This document shows positions 7,831 through 14,442 of a stretch of 19,174 nt of DNA, in pieces. The stretch lies in contig CABSDO010000035.1 of the NCBI GenBank assembly GCA_902476475.1, positions 1-19,174 of the forward strand. Reading direction: 5' to 3'. Made by a program: the position numbers and the translations under genes. The stretch is from an uncultured Collinsella sp. GTDB taxonomy: Bacteria; Actinomycetota; Coriobacteriia; Coriobacteriales; Coriobacteriaceae. The notes under the pieces are model-generated. The model saw only the letters and a list, made by a program, of their open reading frames with translations, did not search any database and was not told the origin of the DNA. Every line of letters starts with the position of its first letter. Position 1 is the stretch's first letter.

Positions 7831-8817
7831 ATGGGGACCAAAAGGCTCGACTGGATAGATATTGCAAAGGGGATTGCAATTATTCTGGTCATTGTGGGGC
7901 ACACCGTCCCAAATCCTTCTCCTTTGCGGCATGCCATCTTCTCGTTTCACATGCCGGTGTTCTTTATTCTTGCTGGATATACGTTTAGGCCTAAGCCGTG
8001 GCGCGAGCTGCTGAGTGGTTCGGTGTCGCGTCTGCTGGTGCCGTATGTGATTCTTGCACTGGCCTGGCAAGTGCCGTCGTTCTTGATGATCGGGGTTCCT
8101 TTGACGGGCGGTGTGCTTACGGGTGGACTTGAAACGCTCGTGTTTGCTTCGGGCGTTGACGTGCCTGGGCTTGGCATTGCCGCTGTTGGCATGGCGTGGT
8201 TTTTGGCGGCACTGTTTACGTCGCGCCTTCTGTTTAATGCGCTGGTGCGGCTGTTTGATGGGCGCGAAGTTGGGGTTGTTTGGCAGGGCATTGTCTGTGC
8301 TGCGATAGCTTTCTGCGGCCTGAACGTGTCTCGCTTTTTGGGTATCTACCTGCCGCTTGATCTTGATCTAAGCTGCTATATTGTGCTGCTGATGTGGGTT
8401 GGCTATACGGCCCGCCAAAGGGGGCTGGAGCCGAGCGTGAGCAAGCCTCTTCTGTTTATTGGAGCCGGTGTCGCTTGGCTTGTCCTTGCCGCGCTGAGCG
8501 GGCTTGAGCTTTCGAGCCGTCGTGTGGATGGGTTTGTGGTTGCGACGGTTGCCGCTCTTGCCGGTAGCTACTGTGTGTGCTGGGTTTCCATGGCGCTTGA
8601 GAAACTGAAGGACGTGCCGGTTTTGGGGGCTTTTGAGCGAGGACTCGTGTTTTGCGGACAAGCCAGTCTGGCGATCTTTGCGATCCACGCGGTCGATTGG
8701 TTTATTCCCAGGCAGACGATGCCCCTGTTGATGACGCTGCCAGCATCGTGGCTCTTCGCATCAATCATACGCTGCGCCTGCGATATCGGCTTGGCATACG
8801 TAATCAAAAAGGCGTAA
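7831..8817 (+). CDS. Integral-membrane acyltransferase, Acyl_transf_3 family (surface glycan O-acetyltransferase type)
   Basis: This 328-residue, strongly hydrophobic protein has about ten predicted membrane segments. The N-terminus RLDWIDIAKGIAIILVIVGHT at 5-25 is the family signature with the conserved His24, followed by FHMPVFFILAGY at 39-50, a second hallmark of O-acetyltransferases such as OafA- and WecH-like proteins. Members acetylate sugars of surface polymers using acyl-CoA in the membrane. The ATG at 7831 is preferred because GAAGGG lies six bases upstream; an in-frame GTG at 7804 lacks a good site. Only 33 bases separate it from the tRNA terminator and no clear promoter is seen there. 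The proximity of the polysaccharide genes suggests it decorates the same polymer, but it is beyond the exporter operon and could act on another target. Confidence 0.82.
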   Translation: MGTKRLDWIDIAKGIAIILVIVGHTVPNPSPLRHAIFSFHMPVFFILAGYTFRPKPWRELLSGSVSRLLVPYVILALAWQVPSFLMIGVPLTGGVLTGGLETLVFASGVDVPGLGIAAVGMAWFLAALFTSRLLFNALVRLFDGREVGVVWQGIVCAAIAFCGLNVSRFLGIYLPLDLDLSCYIVLLMWVGYTARQRGLEPSVSKPLLFIGAGVAWLVLAALSGLELSSRRVDGFVVATVAALAGSYCVCWVSMALEKLKDVPVLGAFERGLVFCGQASLAIFAIHAVDWFIPRQTMPLLMTLPASWLFASIIRCACDIGLAYVIKKA

Positions 8818-8822
8818 TTTGT

Positions 8823-8858
8823 AGCGGGGTCGACCAAGCTGATCGTCCCCGCTGTTTT
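8823..8858 (+). terminator. Probable terminator of the acyltransferase gene
   Basis: AGCGGGG at 8823-8829 pairs with CCCCGCT at 8847-8853, with three further inner pairs after one mismatch, followed by GTTTTG. The T-tract is short, so termination may be partial. The rest of the 115-base gap to the convergent HTH gene holds only a small CTTCAG/CTGAAG hairpin at 8894-8911. Confidence 0.5.
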
Positions 8859-8932
8859 GTGGACATTTTAGTGTCAGGGTTAGAACTGGGCGCCTTCAGT
8901 CTCTGCTGAAGCTCCGTTTGTTCGTTGCCTAT

Positions 8933-9736
8933 TTAACTTAGATAGAACTGGGGTTCAAACCAGTTCTCGAACGAATATGAATTGCCTTCTTCCGTCCATG
9001 TGTCGTCATTAATAAAGAATTTGAGATCATCGTCGCCACAGATATCCTCGGGCCATTCATCCCAACCTAAGTCCCGTGGATAGCCGTCTTCATCGAGATC
9101 GGTTTCATCGGTTTCCCAGTCGGAAACGAGTTCGAATGACGCATCTCGGATAAGCCTTACAAGCAGTTCTTGTGCAACGGTGTGGGCCATTATGTCTTGT
9201 CCGTGTTTTGCTCGCATACGATAACTAATCAGATCTGCTCGAAGTTTGAATAGAAAGTCATAGTTGTACTGCATCAGATATTGAGGTGGGAGCAAATCAA
9301 TCATCCAGCTATCGGGGAGTTGTCCTACATGAGTCCCTTTTGGAAGATGAGAGAGGTCCTCAAGATCCTTATTGATATAGTCAAGCAAAATATCGGTTCC
9401 AAAGGCGAAGGACGCTGCGCCCTTATAGCCATATTCATCTTTTAAGAATTGGGACCAGGCGGCATGACTCGAATCAATCGCCAAGGATTCTTTTGTCGTG
9501 GCCTCATTTATAGTTTCTGCGGCTGAATCATCGGGGAAGTTCTTCCATTTGAGTACCTTGCACACGGCTGTTGCCTTATCGCTTCGAATGGATTGGCCGC
9601 TCTCGTACTTACCCCATGTTTTTGCCCCGATTCCGGCTCTGGAAGCTGCTTCTTCGATGCTAAGGCCCAGTTCTGCTCTCCTTGCTTTGATTTGGTTTGC
9701 TAAATCTTCGCTAACTTGAATTGTCTTAGGTGGCAT
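8933..9736 (-). CDS. XRE-family helix-turn-helix protein with a large uncharacterised acidic C-terminal region
   Basis: This 267-residue protein begins with a Cro/C1-type DNA-binding domain at about residues 10-62. It includes LGLSIEEAASRAGIGAKTWGKYESGQ at 23-48, in which the recognition helix and the YESG turn are clear. The remaining 200 residues match no family I recognise. They are partly aromatic and helical (LLPPQYLMQYNYDFLFKLRADL) and end in a very acidic tail rich in Asp, Glu and Trp, with repeated WE/WP patterns. It is likely a transcriptional regulator whose C-terminal part senses something or binds a partner. The ATG has AAAGGAA about ten bases upstream. The gene has its own promoter, is separated from the upstream ATPase gene by a terminator, and shares that pair's lower GC content. 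No phage genes are nearby. Function beyond DNA binding is unknown. Confidence 0.8.
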   Translation of the reverse strand: MPPKTIQVSEDLANQIKARRAELGLSIEEAASRAGIGAKTWGKYESGQSIRSDKATAVCKVLKWKNFPDDSAAETINEATTKESLAIDSSHAAWSQFLKDEYGYKGAASFAFGTDILLDYINKDLEDLSHLPKGTHVGQLPDSWMIDLLPPQYLMQYNYDFLFKLRADLISYRMRAKHGQDIMAHTVAQELLVRLIRDASFELVSDWETDETDLDEDGYPRDLGWDEWPEDICGDDDLKFFINDDTWTEEGNSYSFENWFEPQFYLS

Positions 9737-9775
9737 CTCTATTCCTTTCCAACCGGAATGTATAAGATACCTACC

Positions 9776-9803
9776 ATATTAATACTAATAGTCCGTCTGT
9801 AAA
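9776..9803 (-). promoter_or_regulatory. Putative promoter of the XRE-family gene, flanked by two similar CCGG-type sites
   Basis: On the minus strand TTTACA (9803-9798) and TAATAT (9781-9776) are separated by 16 bases, about 40 bases before the ATG. Two similar plus-strand sites, CCGGAATGTA at 9753-9762 and CCGGTATGTT at 9805-9814, lie on either side of it and are 52 bases apart. They could be operator sites for autoregulation, which is only inferred. Confidence 0.42.
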
Positions 9804-9845
9804 GCCGGTATGTTGCCTGTTTGTGCTTGATGGAGTTTGTCTATT

Positions 9846-9888
9846 AAAAAAATCGGACGCCCGCAAGGCATTTGCTGTGGGCGTCCGA
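9846..9888 (-). terminator. Intrinsic terminator of the DUF4869-ATPase operon
   Basis: A 10-bp perfect stem (9853-9862 with 9879-9888) is followed on the minus strand by a run of seven T (plus-strand A at 9846-9852). It lies 43 bases after the ATPase stop codon at 9932 and before the XRE gene, so the regulator is transcribed separately. Confidence 0.9.
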
Positions 9889-9931
9889 TATTCGAACAGG
9901 GGTCTATTTGCATGATTTAGCCTGGGGCTGC

Positions 9932-10933
9932 CTATTTCATCCTCAGACAGTCTGGTAAGACTTTCGATACTGCACTCATTGCCTGTGGCTTTAGGTACTG
10001 CTCGTTAAGTCGTGCCTTTTTGTAAGCGTAGCGGGTATCTGCTGAGTATTTGACCAGCACATCCGTAAAGAATCGTTCCCAGCTTAAATAATCGCGGCTT
10101 TCGATATAACTCGAGGGATCCTCAAGGATTTTGGGAATGTCGCTACTGGGGATGAGCCCGGAGCGTAGGAGTGTCCACTCGAATGACTCCGGGAGGAACA
10201 AGCGAACATTCTTGTAAACGCGCTGCCCCAATGTCTTTTCGATATAAGGACCGAATGCTGCTCCGTCTCCAATGGCAAGGATGTTTTGCTCGGGACATTC
10301 GTGAATCGTTCGTTTTAGATTCGCTACGCCGGTGGCGGTATAGCAGGGGATCCCCAGCCGGTTGCAAAGGGCGCTGTAGAATTGATACCCAGACTTGCTA
10401 TCCTCGACAATCACGGCGTCGGGATTGTCGAATCCTACGTTAAGGTCCTGGTAGAGCATGCTTGCCGTGTGATCATATATTGGCTTGGTCACCGAGTAAA
10501 AACGCTTGTCGCTTTTGCGTCCGTTGATTACCTTGCTCGTCGTGTTGACCAGTTTTAGGATCTCGTCGACGCTGTACGGGAGTTCGTTGGCGTCGCGACG
10601 AGATATCAGAACAAAATAGTTGGACGATCCGTTAACAGCCTTGGCGAAATCTTTTGAGTAGATAAACTCGTTACCTTCATCCAAAAAGACAATCGAATCT
10701 TCAATAATCGAAAGCTCGCGCTCCCAACGCCTACCGGAAAGCGTTTCGCAGGGTACGTCGCAGCTAAGCTTGACGCCGCTTTCTTGTCCTCGATCGTTGT
10801 AGTCGCGAATCATCGAGATAAGTGTCGTCTTGCCCGTGCCGCTGTTGCCGCGGATGAAGGAAATGTTGCGTTTAAAGGTGAGCGTGTACTTTACTTTTGC
10901 GCGCTCGACGACAACGGTATGCGTTCCCTTCAT
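9932..10933 (-). CDS. P-loop ATPase of unknown function with a C-terminal TOPRIM-like segment (partner of DUF4869 protein)
   Basis: The protein has 333 residues. The N-terminal part is a compact ATPase with Walker A GNSGTGKTT at 29-37 and Walker B SIVFLDE at 80-86. A polar strand, YFVLISRRD at 106-114, follows where sensor residues of P-loop ATPases usually lie. No ABC signature motif is visible. The C-terminal half has DAVIVEDSKSG at 172-182 and NILAIGDGAAFG at 217-228, about 45 residues apart. This resembles the Glu and Asp strands of TOPRIM domains found after ATPases in OLD-type nucleases, but the second Asp of a DxD motif is absent (DGA), so a nuclease call would be unsafe. PESFEWTLLRSG at 248-259 looks like a conserved element. 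The ATG overlaps the TAA of the DUF4869 gene as TAATG, indicating translational coupling and probably a shared complex. The function is unknown. Confidence 0.75.
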   Translation of the reverse strand: MKGTHTVVVERAKVKYTLTFKRNISFIRGNSGTGKTTLISMIRDYNDRGQESGVKLSCDVPCETLSGRRWERELSIIEDSIVFLDEGNEFIYSKDFAKAVNGSSNYFVLISRRDANELPYSVDEILKLVNTTSKVINGRKSDKRFYSVTKPIYDHTASMLYQDLNVGFDNPDAVIVEDSKSGYQFYSALCNRLGIPCYTATGVANLKRTIHECPEQNILAIGDGAAFGPYIEKTLGQRVYKNVRLFLPESFEWTLLRSGLIPSSDIPKILEDPSSYIESRDYLSWERFFTDVLVKYSADTRYAYKKARLNEQYLKPQAMSAVSKVLPDCLRMK

Positions 10934-11382
10934 TACTCATCAACATCCAAAAAGTCATTCGTGGCGCCGACAAACTCCTGCATGTTTCTGACGATACGGC
11001 CATCGTTTTCAATGCGGATTTTAAAGCTTTTCCAGGGGAATTTCATGATGTGGTATAAGGTCACCAGCACATCCTGCTCTTTGCCGATCTTGAGTAGCCA
11101 GCGGGCACAGTTGTCTCCGCAGGTGGATGCGTTGAACACCATATTTGGGAGATTGCGCACCAGCAGCAGCGTCTTAACGCCGCCGGACAGTTCGAGTGGG
11201 GTGATCGAGCCCAGCTGTCTGCTTACGATGTTGTGGGGACCGATGAGCTCTGATCCGTCCACGCTTTTAATAATCTGTGCGGTCATAGGGTCTTCGAACC
11301 ATGAGTCCAAGTATGAGTTCCTAAAATAGGTTTCGGTATCGTAGATGGAACCGGGGTAATCCCCCAGATGGATGCTTAACAT
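10933..11382 (-). CDS. DUF4869-like protein
   Basis: The protein of 149 residues matches what I recall of DUF4869, an uncharacterised family of about 150 residues seen mainly in gut Firmicutes. It starts MLSIHLGDYPGSIYDTETYF, has LELSGGVKTLLLV at 64-75, the cysteine pair CGDNC at 88-92 and VTLYHIMKF at 107-115. There is no signal peptide or membrane segment, so it should be cytoplasmic. The ATG at 11382 is preferred because GGAG lies six bases upstream; the longer in-frame start at 11472 would read through the aro terminator and promoter. A perfect TATAAT lies 31 bases upstream. The paired cysteines could bind metal or form a disulfide. Its coupling to the ATPase suggests a two-component functional unit. 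No role is known to me. Confidence 0.77.
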   Translation of the reverse strand: MLSIHLGDYPGSIYDTETYFRNSYLDSWFEDPMTAQIIKSVDGSELIGPHNIVSRQLGSITPLELSGGVKTLLLVRNLPNMVFNASTCGDNCARWLLKIGKEQDVLVTLYHIMKFPWKSFKIRIENDGRIVRNMQEFVGATNDFLDVDE

Positions 11383-11413
11383 GCGCGTCTCCAGACGTTG
11401 TGTGACTGCAATG

Positions 11414-11419
11414 ATTATA
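11414..11419 (-). promoter_or_regulatory. Putative -10 box of the DUF4869-ATPase operon
   Basis: A perfect TATAAT on the minus strand (11419-11414) lies just downstream of the aro operon terminator. The -35 position falls within the terminator stem (CTGGCG or ACTGGC) and does not match consensus, so promoter strength may depend on an activator. Confidence 0.5.
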
Positions 11420-11431
11420 TGCCAGTAATAA

Positions 11432-11467
11432 AGTGCCGCCAGTAGCGAGGTTGCTGCTGGCGGCGCT
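11432..11467 (-). terminator. Probable terminator at the end of the aro operon
   Basis: A 15-bp stem with two G-T wobbles (11432-11446 with 11453-11467) and a 6-base loop lies about 45 bases after the aroQ stop. On the minus strand it is followed by TTTATTA, an imperfect T-tract. It separates the aro operon from the accessory DUF4869 unit. Confidence 0.65.
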
Positions 11468-11512
11468 GGCATTATTTGCGTGTGAATCGCGTTGATGGAT
11501 TTGCTCGCGAGG

Positions 11513-11950
11513 CTACTTTTCGAGATACTCCCTCAGCAGCTCCAACGCGTGTGCGTAGCCTTGGAGGCCTTCGCCGGTGATGGTGGCGAAGCAGGCTAGG
11601 CGTGCGTAGCTCACCTGGCGGAAGTCCTCGCGGGTCTCGACGGCGCTAATGTGGACTTCGACGGCGGGGATGGCGACGGCCTTGAGGGCGTCCAAGATGG
11701 CCACGCTCGTGTGCGTATAGGCGGCCGGGTTAATGACGATGCCGTCGACCTTGCCGTAAGCCCCCTGAATCTTGTCGACGATGTCGCCCTCGTGGTTGGA
11801 CTGGAAGACCTCAACTTCGTCAAAGCCCTGTGCGGCGCCGGCCTCCTTGCAGATCTGGACCAGACGGTCGTAGTTGTCGCTGCCGTAGATGCCCGGCTCG
11901 CGAATGCCGAGCATGTTGAGGTTGGGGCCGTTGATGACGAGTGCTTTCAT
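11513..11950 (-). CDS. aroQ: Type II 3-dehydroquinate dehydratase
   Basis: The enzyme removes water from 3-dehydroquinate to give 3-dehydroshikimate, step three of the shikimate pathway. Its 145 residues are the normal length for the type II family. Motifs are complete: INGPNLNMLGIREP at 6-19 with catalytic Arg17, Tyr22 in IYG, SNHEG at 51-55, NPAAYTHTS at 74-82 with His80, and VEVHIS at 97-102 with His100. The ATG at 11950 has AAAGGAA eight bases upstream. A longer in-frame extension upstream would cover the intergenic hairpin and is rejected. It is the last gene of the aro operon, separated from aroE-aroK by 79 bases that hold a perfect hairpin with T-tails, so its expression may be lower than or independent of the upstream genes. 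Confidence 0.96.
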   Translation of the reverse strand: MKALVINGPNLNMLGIREPGIYGSDNYDRLVQICKEAGAAQGFDEVEVFQSNHEGDIVDKIQGAYGKVDGIVINPAAYTHTSVAILDALKAVAIPAVEVHISAVETREDFRQVSYARLACFATITGEGLQGYAHALELLREYLEK

Positions 11951-11985
11951 GGTTGCTTCCTTTGCGGTCGGGCGGAGTTGAATAG

Positions 11986-12026
11986 AAAACCACCACAAAG
12001 GTGCCTGTCCCCTTTGTGGTGGTTTT
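11986..12026. repeat. Perfect 16-bp palindromic hairpin between aroE-aroK and aroQ, REP-like and terminator-like
   Basis: AAAACCACCACAAAGG at 11986-12001 and its exact complement at 12011-12026 flank the loop TGCCTGTCC. The T-tails make it look like a bidirectional terminator, but it sits inside an otherwise tight operon. The loop with its closing bases reads GGTGCCTGTCCCC, and I recall GTGCCTGTCCC-type hairpins recurring between genes in many genomes, some linked to REP-associated tyrosine transposases. No transposase is present in the window. Confidence 0.75.
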
Positions 12027-12029
12027 TGG

Positions 12030-13268
12030 TTAGAGGGTGTAGAGGAGGGCTTGGGCGGTGTTGGCGGCGCAATCGCGTGAGTCGATGATGTGGTCGGCCC
12101 AGGCACGGTAGCGCGGCATGCGCTGTTCGGCCAGCTTGTCGATGCCGTCGCGGGCGGTGATGGGACGACCCTTGTGGGCGAGCTCGTCGAGCTTGCGGTT
12201 GAGCATTACGATCAGGCTGTTCTGGTGCAGCAGCGGATAGTTCTCGTCGCGCGTGACGACGCCACCGCCCGTGGAGAGCACCAGACCGCTTCGCTTGGAA
12301 ATGTCGGCCAAGGCAGCCGTCTCCTGCTCGCGGAAGGCCGGCTCGCCGCGCTCGACGATAAAGTCGGCGCAGGGCATGCCCAGTCGCTCCTCGAGAGCAC
12401 GGTCAAGGTCGATATGCTCGCGGCCCGTGAGCTGTGCCACCTGCTCACCCACGCGGGTCTTGCCCGAGCCCGGCATGCCGATCAGCGCGATGTTCTGCTC
12501 ATGGCGGGACAGGCGCTCCGTCACGTCCAGAATGCGCTCGCGCGGGGTGACCTGGCCGGTATAGCGCTCAACTGCCTGCGCTGCCTGGGCAACGAGCATC
12601 AGCAGACCGCCGATGCAGGGGATACCGCGGCACTCGGCCTCGAGCATGATTCCCGTGCGGGCGGGGTTGTAGACAATGTCGATGATGCCTTCGAGCGCGT
12701 CGAGACCCTCGAGCGTGCAGGGCGCATCGGGACAGTGGGGGAACATGCCGGCGGGCGTGCAGTTGACGAGCAGCGCCGCGTCGGACTGCTGGGCGATGTT
12801 GTCGTAGTTGACCTCGCTCGTGCGACCCACAGGTACGACGATGGCGCCCATGTCTCCCAGCACCATACTTGCTGTGGTGCCCGCGCCGCCGGTGGCTCCG
12901 AGCACGAGAGCCTTCTTGCCGGCGACCTCAACCCCCAGCTCCTCGACAAGGCACTGAAAACCGAAGTAGTCAGTATTGTCGCCGCGCAGGCGGCCATCGG
13001 GCAGGCGTGTGATGGTGTTGACGTTGCCCATGCGCTCGGCGAGCGGGCTCAGCTCGTCCAGGTATTCTATGACGGCGCGTTTGTAGGGGATGGTCACGTT
13101 GGTGCCTTCCCATTCGTTACCCGTCATAAAGGCCGCGAGGTCCTCGGGCTCGCGCTCAAAACGCACGTACTCAAGCCCCGCCAGCTCCTTGTAGATGGTC
13201 GGGGTGTAGCTGTGGCCCAGTACACGGCCCAGTACGCCGTAGGGGCGGGTTGCGGCGGTATCGGTCAT
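12030..13268 (-). CDS. aroE-aroK: Fused shikimate dehydrogenase / shikimate kinase (AroE-AroK)
   Basis: The protein of 412 residues combines two consecutive shikimate pathway steps. Residues 1 to about 255 are AroE: LGHSYTP at 17-23 for substrate binding, NVTIPYK at 57-63 with catalytic Lys63, GDNTD at 96-100 with Asp100, and the dinucleotide-binding LGATGGAG at 123-130. Residues 258-412 are AroK: Walker A GMPGSGKT at 264-271, DLD at 287-289, Arg313 in FREQE, GGG at 334-336 and the lid arginine in GRP at 367-369. Both halves look catalytically intact. The ATG directly abuts the pheA TAG with no intervening base, so it is translated by coupling. The fusion would produce shikimate 3-phosphate from dehydroshikimate in one polypeptide. 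Confidence 0.94.
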   Translation of the reverse strand: MTDTAATRPYGVLGRVLGHSYTPTIYKELAGLEYVRFEREPEDLAAFMTGNEWEGTNVTIPYKRAVIEYLDELSPLAERMGNVNTITRLPDGRLRGDNTDYFGFQCLVEELGVEVAGKKALVLGATGGAGTTASMVLGDMGAIVVPVGRTSEVNYDNIAQQSDAALLVNCTPAGMFPHCPDAPCTLEGLDALEGIIDIVYNPARTGIMLEAECRGIPCIGGLLMLVAQAAQAVERYTGQVTPRERILDVTERLSRHEQNIALIGMPGSGKTRVGEQVAQLTGREHIDLDRALEERLGMPCADFIVERGEPAFREQETAALADISKRSGLVLSTGGGVVTRDENYPLLHQNSLIVMLNRKLDELAHKGRPITARDGIDKLAEQRMPRYRAWADHIIDSRDCAANTAQALLYTL

Positions 13269-14414
13269 CTAGAGCACCTCCGTGTAGCTGCCAAAGTAGG
13301 TGAAGCTCTCGCACACGTCGTCGATGGAATCGAGCAGGTCGTCGAGGGCCTTGCTGCCAAAGGGGCAGTCCAGATCAAAGTAGAACATAAACTCAAAGTC
13401 GCGGCCGGGGATGGGGCGGCTCTCGAGCTTGATGAGGTTGATGTTGAGTGCGTAGAAGCGCTCGAGCACGCGATAGAGGGCGCCCGGCTCGTTGACCGTG
13501 GTGATCATGAGCGAGGTACGATTAGCGCCGGGGTAGACGCGCGGCCCGCGGCTAATGACGACAAAGCGCGTGTAGTTGTTGTCCGAGTCCTGAATGTTGG
13601 GCTCCAGCACCTCCAGGCTATAGAGTGCCGCGCAGCTGCGCGATGCGATGGCGGCAACATCGGTGCGCTCGGAGCTGGCGACCATCTCGGCCGACATGGC
13701 CGTGTTGGGGTACTTGGTGGCGTGCAGGCCGTGGGCCTCGATAAAGCCGGCGCACTGGGCAATGGCTTGGCCGTGGCTGGAGACCTCGCGCACGTCGGCG
13801 AGCTTGGTACCGGGCTTGACGAGCAGGTTGTGATCGATCTTGAGGCGCAGCGAACGCACGATATAGAAGTCGAACTGGGCGAGCAGGTCGTAGACGGCGT
13901 TGACTGAGCCGGCGGTGGAGTTCTCGATGGGCAGCACGCCAAACTCGCAGAAGCCGTCGCGCACAGCGCGCATAACGCCTTCGAAGGTCTCGAAAAACGC
14001 GATGTCGGGCACGTCGAAAAGTTTGCACGCGGCGATCTGGCTATAGGCACCTTCCACGCCCTGGCAAGCGACGGTGGCAGTTTGAGGGAAGGGCGTGTCG
14101 GAGGCTGCAGCCGTGGCGTGTGCCTTTTGCGAGACGGTGATGCCCTTGAGCTCGTTGATGTAGCGCTGCTGCTCGGCCTTGCTCATGCTCATGAGGAGAC
14201 GGAACAGGGCGATGGTCTGTGCCTCGTAGCGCTCGGGCGCGCGGCTGGCGAGGTTGTTGAGCTTGGAGCGCTCGCGGGCGGGGTCGAAGACGGCCTTGCC
14301 CATCTCGATTTTTGACTTGGCGACCTCGGTGGCAATGTCCATGCGCTCGACAAAGCTGTTGAGGAGCGTGGTGTCGATGCCATCGATGGTCTGGCGAATG
14401 TCAGCAAGGTCCAT
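13269..14414 (-). CDS. pheA: Bifunctional chorismate mutase / prephenate dehydratase (P-protein)
   Basis: This 381-residue enzyme turns chorismate into prephenate and then phenylpyruvate, the committed steps to phenylalanine. Residues 1 to about 90 form an AroQ-type chorismate mutase, with IRQTIDGID at 6-14 and the RMDIATEVAKSK helix at 24-35. Residues 112-290 are the dehydratase, with CQGVEGAYS at 117-125, LPIENSTAGSV at 161-171 and the catalytic NNYTRF at 279-284. Residues 300-381 form an ACT regulatory domain carrying NEPGALYRVL at 308-317 and ESRP at 331-334, the phenylalanine-binding motifs, so feedback inhibition by phenylalanine is expected. The ATG at 14414 follows GAAAGGGG. The longer frame to 14558 runs into the repeat pair upstream and is rejected. 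Confidence 0.95.
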   Translation of the reverse strand: MDLADIRQTIDGIDTTLLNSFVERMDIATEVAKSKIEMGKAVFDPARERSKLNNLASRAPERYEAQTIALFRLLMSMSKAEQQRYINELKGITVSQKAHATAAASDTPFPQTATVACQGVEGAYSQIAACKLFDVPDIAFFETFEGVMRAVRDGFCEFGVLPIENSTAGSVNAVYDLLAQFDFYIVRSLRLKIDHNLLVKPGTKLADVREVSSHGQAIAQCAGFIEAHGLHATKYPNTAMSAEMVASSERTDVAAIASRSCAALYSLEVLEPNIQDSDNNYTRFVVISRGPRVYPGANRTSLMITTVNEPGALYRVLERFYALNINLIKLESRPIPGRDFEFMFYFDLDCPFGSKALDDLLDSIDDVCESFTYFGSYTEVL

Positions 14415-14442
14415 AGGGACCCCTTTCGTGAATGGTTGCCTG

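Noticed and set aside
10413..10474. A start of an OLD-type nuclease TOPRIM domain in the ATPase
   Set aside because: Only partly supported: the Glu and first Asp strands are suggestive but the DxD motif is DGA, so I did not name it a nuclease.
11383..11472. A longer DUF4869 start at 11472 giving a hydrophobic N-terminus resembling a signal peptide
   Set aside because: The extra 30 residues are encoded by the aro terminator and the TATAAT promoter region, while the ATG at 11382 has a good ribosome binding site and gives the usual family length.
12090..13907. A 605-codon open frame on the plus strand opposite aroE-aroK and pheA
   Set aside because: It is antisense to two clearly identified genes, and its composition (rich in Ala, Gly, Val, His and Asp with no recognisable domain) is typical of the complementary frame of GC-rich coding DNA.
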